This document shows positions 60,797-64,000 of a DNA stretch of 64,000 nucleotides, in pieces (the first letter of the stretch is position 1; every line of letters starts with the position of its first letter). The stretch covers positions 5,747,501-5,811,500 of the forward strand of contig NZ_CP109444.1 in NCBI RefSeq assembly GCF_036227225.1, in the 5' to 3' direction. Source of the stretch: Streptomyces sp. NBC_01478 (lineage in GTDB: Bacteria > Actinomycetota > Actinomycetes > Streptomycetales > Streptomycetaceae). Under the pieces are notes generated by a model, which had not been told where the DNA came from, made no database searches, and saw nothing but the letters and a program-made list of their open reading frames with translations. The position numbers and the translations under genes are program-made.

Positions 60797-61696
60797 TCAG
60801 AACAACCCCTCCTGCACCCCCGGCACCTCCCGCCTGAACTCCCGTACCGGCACAGTGAATTCACCCGTGTCACCCCCGGCAGGGACCAGCTCCCACCCCG
60901 TCATCAGCCGCGTGTCGAGCACGATCACGCCCCGCCCGGTCGCGAGGTGGAGGTCCGGTCCCGCCGCCGCGGCCACCTCGCCGCTCACCACCCCGCCCGC
61001 GGCCAGCCCGCTCACCTCACCGACGGCGGCCGGCAGTCCCGCGAGGCCGAACACCTCGACGTGGTCCACGGGTTGATACGGCTCGCGGTGGAGCGACTCC
61101 GGCCATTCGCGCAGCGCGAGGGCCCGCGTGTGCAGGTCGGCGAGCTCGGCGGCCCGCTCCGCCGCCGAACCCGGCAACGCGGAACGGACGGCGCGCTTCT
61201 CGCCGTAGGGGATCCGGTCCGGTACCCGCAGGGCGGCGCGCAGCAGCTCCTCCGTGCGGCGGGCCGCCATCAGGGGGCCGAGGCCCAGCCAGGTGAAGCA
61301 GACGGCGCCCTGCTCAAGCAGCCGGGCGGAGCCGCGCTCTTCGGCGGTGATGCCGACCTTGAGCAGACCGGGGCCGAACCAGGCCAGATATACGTGGTAC
61401 GGCCGCGGGTCGTCCGCGATCGTGTCGGCGGCGACCGAGTGCGCCCGGTCCAGCCGCGCACACTCCTCGCACCGCGCCCCCGCACTCCGCTCCGGCACGG
61501 CCGCGCGCACCGGGCAGGCATTCCCCCGTGCTCCCACACATGTCCGCCCACCCCCTTCCACGACCTCGAAGGCCACCCGCTTCCCCCGGGGCAACGGGCT
61601 CCCGCGCCCGCCGTCCCACTTCAGCTCGGGACCGCCGACCGCCCACCGCAGCCCCGAGCACGTCCATCTCTGTGCCGCCCGTGATGTCTCTGCCAT
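60797..61696 (-). CDS. DUF2797 protein with GIY-YIG-like segment
   Basis: 299 residues. Cysteines in CVGARGNACP and CEECARL suggest a zinc-binding site. YHVYLAWFGPGLLKVGITAEERGSARLLEQGA follows the pattern of GIY-YIG-type domains found in DUF2797. No catalytic function has been shown to my knowledge. It is followed at 61733 by another leftward gene upstream. Confidence 0.75.
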   Translation of the reverse strand: MAETSRAAQRWTCSGLRWAVGGPELKWDGGRGSPLPRGKRVAFEVVEGGGRTCVGARGNACPVRAAVPERSAGARCEECARLDRAHSVAADTIADDPRPYHVYLAWFGPGLLKVGITAEERGSARLLEQGAVCFTWLGLGPLMAARRTEELLRAALRVPDRIPYGEKRAVRSALPGSAAERAAELADLHTRALALREWPESLHREPYQPVDHVEVFGLAGLPAAVGEVSGLAAGGVVSGEVAAAAGPDLHLATGRGVIVLDTRLMTGWELVPAGGDTGEFTVPVREFRREVPGVQEGLF

Positions 61697-61732
61697 CGCT
61701 CACGAGATTAGACGGCGGCACTGACAACCGCC

Positions 61733-62107
61733 TCAGCCCGCGGTCTCACCGACCGGGGCGGACTCGCGGGGCGCGGGCACGACCGCGTGCTCCTGGGCCT
61801 CGGCCGCCCGTCCCCGCCCGGCCAGCCCGCACGCGACACACCCGGGGTGTCCCGCGCGCGCCAGCGGATCCCGCGCCCGCATCCCCCACTGCTCCCGGTC
61901 CCGCCGCCCGGGCGGCTTGCCCCACCCGGCGAGATGCAGCGCCCAGGTGACCAGAACGCTCACCGCGACGATCCCCAGCCCGCCGCCGATCAGCGGGGCC
62001 GACACCGCGCACACCCCCACCCCCGCGACGGTCGACCCGACGGTCGCGATGCCGAATCCGGTCCAGCCCGCGACCGTATGTCCCTCGTCATACTGATGTG
62101 CGCTCAT
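61733..62107 (-). CDS. HGxxPAAW-like small membrane protein
   Basis: 124 residues. HTVAGWTGFGIATVGSTVAGVGVCAV, followed by a second helix (GIVAVSVLVTWALHLAGWG), is a variant of the actinobacterial HGxxPAAW two-helix protein. The C-terminal 55 residues have GCVACGLAGR. Perfect GAGGAGG before the ATG at 62107. Function unknown. Confidence 0.75.
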   Translation of the reverse strand: MSAHQYDEGHTVAGWTGFGIATVGSTVAGVGVCAVSAPLIGGGLGIVAVSVLVTWALHLAGWGKPPGRRDREQWGMRARDPLARAGHPGCVACGLAGRGRAAEAQEHAVVPAPRESAPVGETAG

Positions 62108-62200
62108 GTGCGGCCTCCTCGAAGCCCAGACGGACAACCGATATACCTCACTGACTAAGAAGTTTAGAGTAGAAACCTCTCACCAGCTAAGGCAATAACG

Positions 62201-62683
62201 ATGCAAGCCAAGCCTCGCCCCGCCGCCACCCCGGCCCAGGCGCTGGACGCGATGGACTCCCTCATCGCCACCGCCCAGCTCGGCCAGCAGGAAATGGCCG
62301 AGCGGCTGGGCCTGAACGTCACCGATCTCCTCTGCTTCGCCTGCGTCCTGAAGGCGGGGGAGAACCTCCTCACGGCCGGTGACCTGGCCGAACACGCCCA
62401 CGTCACGACGGGCGCGGTGACCGGCATCCTCAACCGCCTCGAACGCGCCGGTTTCATCACCCGCGTCCCCGACCCCACCGACCGCCGCCGCGTCCGCGTG
62501 GCCTCGGTACCGGCCGCGGTGACCCGGGTCGTCGCCCTCTACGGCCCCTACTACGACCGCCTCAACGCCCAGTTCGCCGACTACTCCCCCGCCGAGATCG
62601 CCGTACTGAACGACTGGTTCACCCGGACGTCGGCGCTCGCGCAGGGCTACATCGAGGAACTCCGGGCGCGGGACGGGGGGTAA
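62201..62683 (+). CDS. MarR-family transcriptional regulator
   Basis: 160 residues: a winged helix (LTAGDLAEHAHVTTGAVTGILNRLERAGFITRVPDPTDRRRVRV) with the DRR wing. Divergent from the HGxxPAAW-like gene; the short, relatively AT-rich gap (62108-62200) carries the promoters of both. Confidence 0.88.
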   Translation: MQAKPRPAATPAQALDAMDSLIATAQLGQQEMAERLGLNVTDLLCFACVLKAGENLLTAGDLAEHAHVTTGAVTGILNRLERAGFITRVPDPTDRRRVRVASVPAAVTRVVALYGPYYDRLNAQFADYSPAEIAVLNDWFTRTSALAQGYIEELRARDGG

Positions 62684-62827
62684 ACCCGACCCCGTTGGTA
62701 GAGCCCGCTACACCAACGGTTCGGGAGACCGCTTCATCGTGCCCGGAAGCGTACGACGGCATCGTTGACCTCAGCCGGTCAAGGGGATCGGCGCAGGCCC
62801 AACAGCCGCCGTACGGAGGGAAATCCC

Positions 62828-63304
62828 ATGAAGCCCGGCCCGTTCGCGTCCTTCGTCAGGTTCGTGATGTGCGGCGGCGGTGTCGGGGTCCTGTCCAGCT
62901 TCGCGGTTCCGCTGCTCGCCGCGCTGATGCCGTGGGCGGCGGCGAACGCGCTGATCACGGTCGCCTCGACCGTCCTGTGCACCGAGCTGCACGCCCTGTT
63001 CACCTTCGGCACCGGCCGCCGCCCCGGCTGGCGCGAGCACTGGCAGTCGGCGGGCTCGGCGACGGCGGCCTACGCGGCGACGTCAGCCGCGATACTCGTC
63101 CTCCACACCGTCCAGCCCTCACCCGGCATGCTCACCGAACAGATCGTCTACCTCAGCGCCTCCGGCCTCGCCGGCATCGGCCGCTTCCTGGTCCTGCGCC
63201 TGTTCGTCTTCGCGGACCACGGCACCCGGGCGACGGCTTCGACCCCGGTCGCGATTCCGGTACGACCGACTCCCGCGTCCCCCGCGTTCAGCGCGGCGGC
63301 GTGA
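62828..63304 (+). CDS. GtrA-family membrane protein
   Basis: 158 residues with four membrane helices in the GtrA arrangement: FVRFVMCGGGVGVLSSFAVPLLA, an ELHALFTFGTGRR loop (in place of NRRWTF), and RFLVLRLFVFADH at the end. Such proteins are thought to move polyprenyl-linked sugars across the membrane. GGAGGG lies seven bases before the ATG. Confidence 0.85.
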   Translation: MKPGPFASFVRFVMCGGGVGVLSSFAVPLLAALMPWAAANALITVASTVLCTELHALFTFGTGRRPGWREHWQSAGSATAAYAATSAAILVLHTVQPSPGMLTEQIVYLSASGLAGIGRFLVLRLFVFADHGTRATASTPVAIPVRPTPASPAFSAAA

Positions 63305-63387
63305 CACCCGAGGAGAACAGGTCGTCACCGGAGTTCGCGGCACCCCGCCCCACGAAGCCCGGTCATCGACTGGCTAGCGTCTGCACC

Positions 63388-64000
63388 GTGCCGGAACCCC
63401 AGTCGAAGCCCCTCGACGTATCGGTCGCGCTGCGCGGCGGAGTGGCCGGTCGCTCCCATGCCTGGGGCTTCCTGCGCCGCTTCGTCGACGAGTGGACCGG
63501 TCTGCCCCTGCGACCCGGAGACGGCTGCACCGCGGCCGAACTGGACGCCGCGGAGGCCGATCTGGGCTTCGAACTGCCCGCCGCGCTGCGCGAGGGATAC
63601 GCGCTGCTGGGCCGTCGTGCCGACCTGACGAGACAGCAGGATCCCTTGGTCCCGCCGCCCGCTCTCCAGGTGGTCGACGACTTCGGCGGTGTCCTGGTCT
63701 TCCGCATCGAGAACCAGGGCTGCGCGTCATGGGGTGTCCCCCTGGACGAGATCGAGCAGGACGATCCCCCCGTGGTGATGGAGTCGCACGAGGGCTGGAC
63801 CCCCTTCCTGGACAGGATGTCCGTGGCCTGGGTGGAACTCGTGCTGAGCGAGTCGCTCCTCGGCGCCGGAAGCCTGTACGACGCCTGCGAACTGCCGGAC
63901 GGGCTCCTGCCGAACCTGCTGACGCGCTACACGCGAGTGGACCTGCCCGACCACCCGATGTGGGCCTCCGCGGGTGACTCACCCCTCCGCTGGTACGCGG
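63388..64000 (+). CDS. SMI1/KNR4-like protein (3' end outside window)
   Basis: The frame is open from GTG 63388 to the edge (204 codons). AADLGFELPAALREGYALLGRR resembles the start of SMI1/KNR4 (SUKH) domains, followed by VVDDFGGVLVFRIENQGCASWGVPLDE. The SUKH superfamily includes immunity proteins of toxin systems; no toxin gene is visible here. The start is uncertain. Confidence 0.7.
   Translation, partial: MPEPQSKPLDVSVALRGGVAGRSHAWGFLRRFVDEWTGLPLRPGDGCTAAELDAAEADLGFELPAALREGYALLGRRADLTRQQDPLVPPPALQVVDDFGGVLVFRIENQGCASWGVPLDEIEQDDPPVVMESHEGWTPFLDRMSVAWVELVLSESLLGAGSLYDACELPDGLLPNLLTRYTRVDLPDHPMWASAGDSPLRWYA

Noticed and set aside
60448..60837. Possible gene encoding an HSHF-repeat protein
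   Set aside because: It mostly overlaps the amidohydrolase gene in antisense and has no ribosome site; the repeat is a minisatellite.
1..64000. tRNA, rRNA, riboswitch or attachment sites
   Set aside because: I found no cloverleaf, conserved rRNA stretch, integrase or convincing riboswitch. A covariance-model search could show ones I cannot see by eye.

Overview
The window is high-GC actinobacterial DNA, most likely from a Streptomyces chromosome. Coding is dense and uses AGGAGG-type ribosome sites, GTG starts are frequent, and neighbouring genes often overlap by ATGA or GTGA. Two SigF-like sigma factors, small streptomycete membrane proteins and a large biosynthetic cluster fit this. I see no rRNA, tRNA, CRISPR array, phage or intact insertion sequence.

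Region 1 (1 to about 42,407, entering from the left edge) is one biosynthetic gene cluster that I cannot match to a known product. A leftward operon encodes an NRPS (A-PCP-C), a P450, an ATP-grasp ligase, a RidA protein, an esterase and a second ATP-grasp ligase. Opposite it run a one-module PKS (KS-AT-ACP) and a TauD-type dioxygenase. Further right come an aminotransferase, an SDR and a methyltransferase; a small-molecule kinase; a UDP-xylose-synthase-like enzyme; a sugar-efflux-type exporter; two family-2 glycosyltransferases; and an S9 peptidase. A long rightward operon follows: MFS exporter, A-PCP protein, type II thioesterase, polyprenyl-phosphate-type glycosyltransferase, FAD oxidoreductase, aminotransferase, small repeat protein, GMC oxidoreductase, MFS exporter. 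At the left lie a further exporter, a PhyH dioxygenase and a polysaccharide deacetylase fused to a transposase-like domain. The likely product is a peptide-polyketide carrying sugar or aminosugar parts, possibly built or carried on a polyprenyl phosphate; this is inference.

The most interesting part is the control. A regulator with an Xre helix-turn-helix and a TPR-like helical region (5182-6420) lies divergent from an unlisted 50-residue secreted peptide gene (4713-4865) whose product contains IDWP twice, once at its C-terminus. Alternating TTGCC/GGCAA half-sites, best seen as TTGCCA-N4-TGGCAA, recur in seven divergent intergenic regions of the cluster and once in front of the PhyH operon. 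Together they look like a cluster-wide peptide-pheromone circuit resembling RRNPP systems of Firmicutes.

Several cluster genes carry in-frame tandem expansions: four copies of a 174-bp unit in the NRPS condensation domain, two of 150 bp in the PKS, three of 96 bp in a small protein (copying its ribosome site and start region), and a 12-bp repeat in an ATP-grasp gene.

Region 2 (about 42,500 to 64,000) looks like ordinary chromosome: small conserved proteins, two SigF-like sigma factors, a GNAT remnant, a MarR regulator with a drug exporter fused to carboxypeptidase-regulatory-like domains, a YceI protein, a PPOX-fold enzyme, a TetR/MFS pair, a four-gene operon joining a two-component system to two envelope glycosyltransferases, an amidohydrolase, a DUF2797 protein, a second MarR regulator, a GtrA protein, and an SMI1/KNR4-like gene that runs off the right edge.
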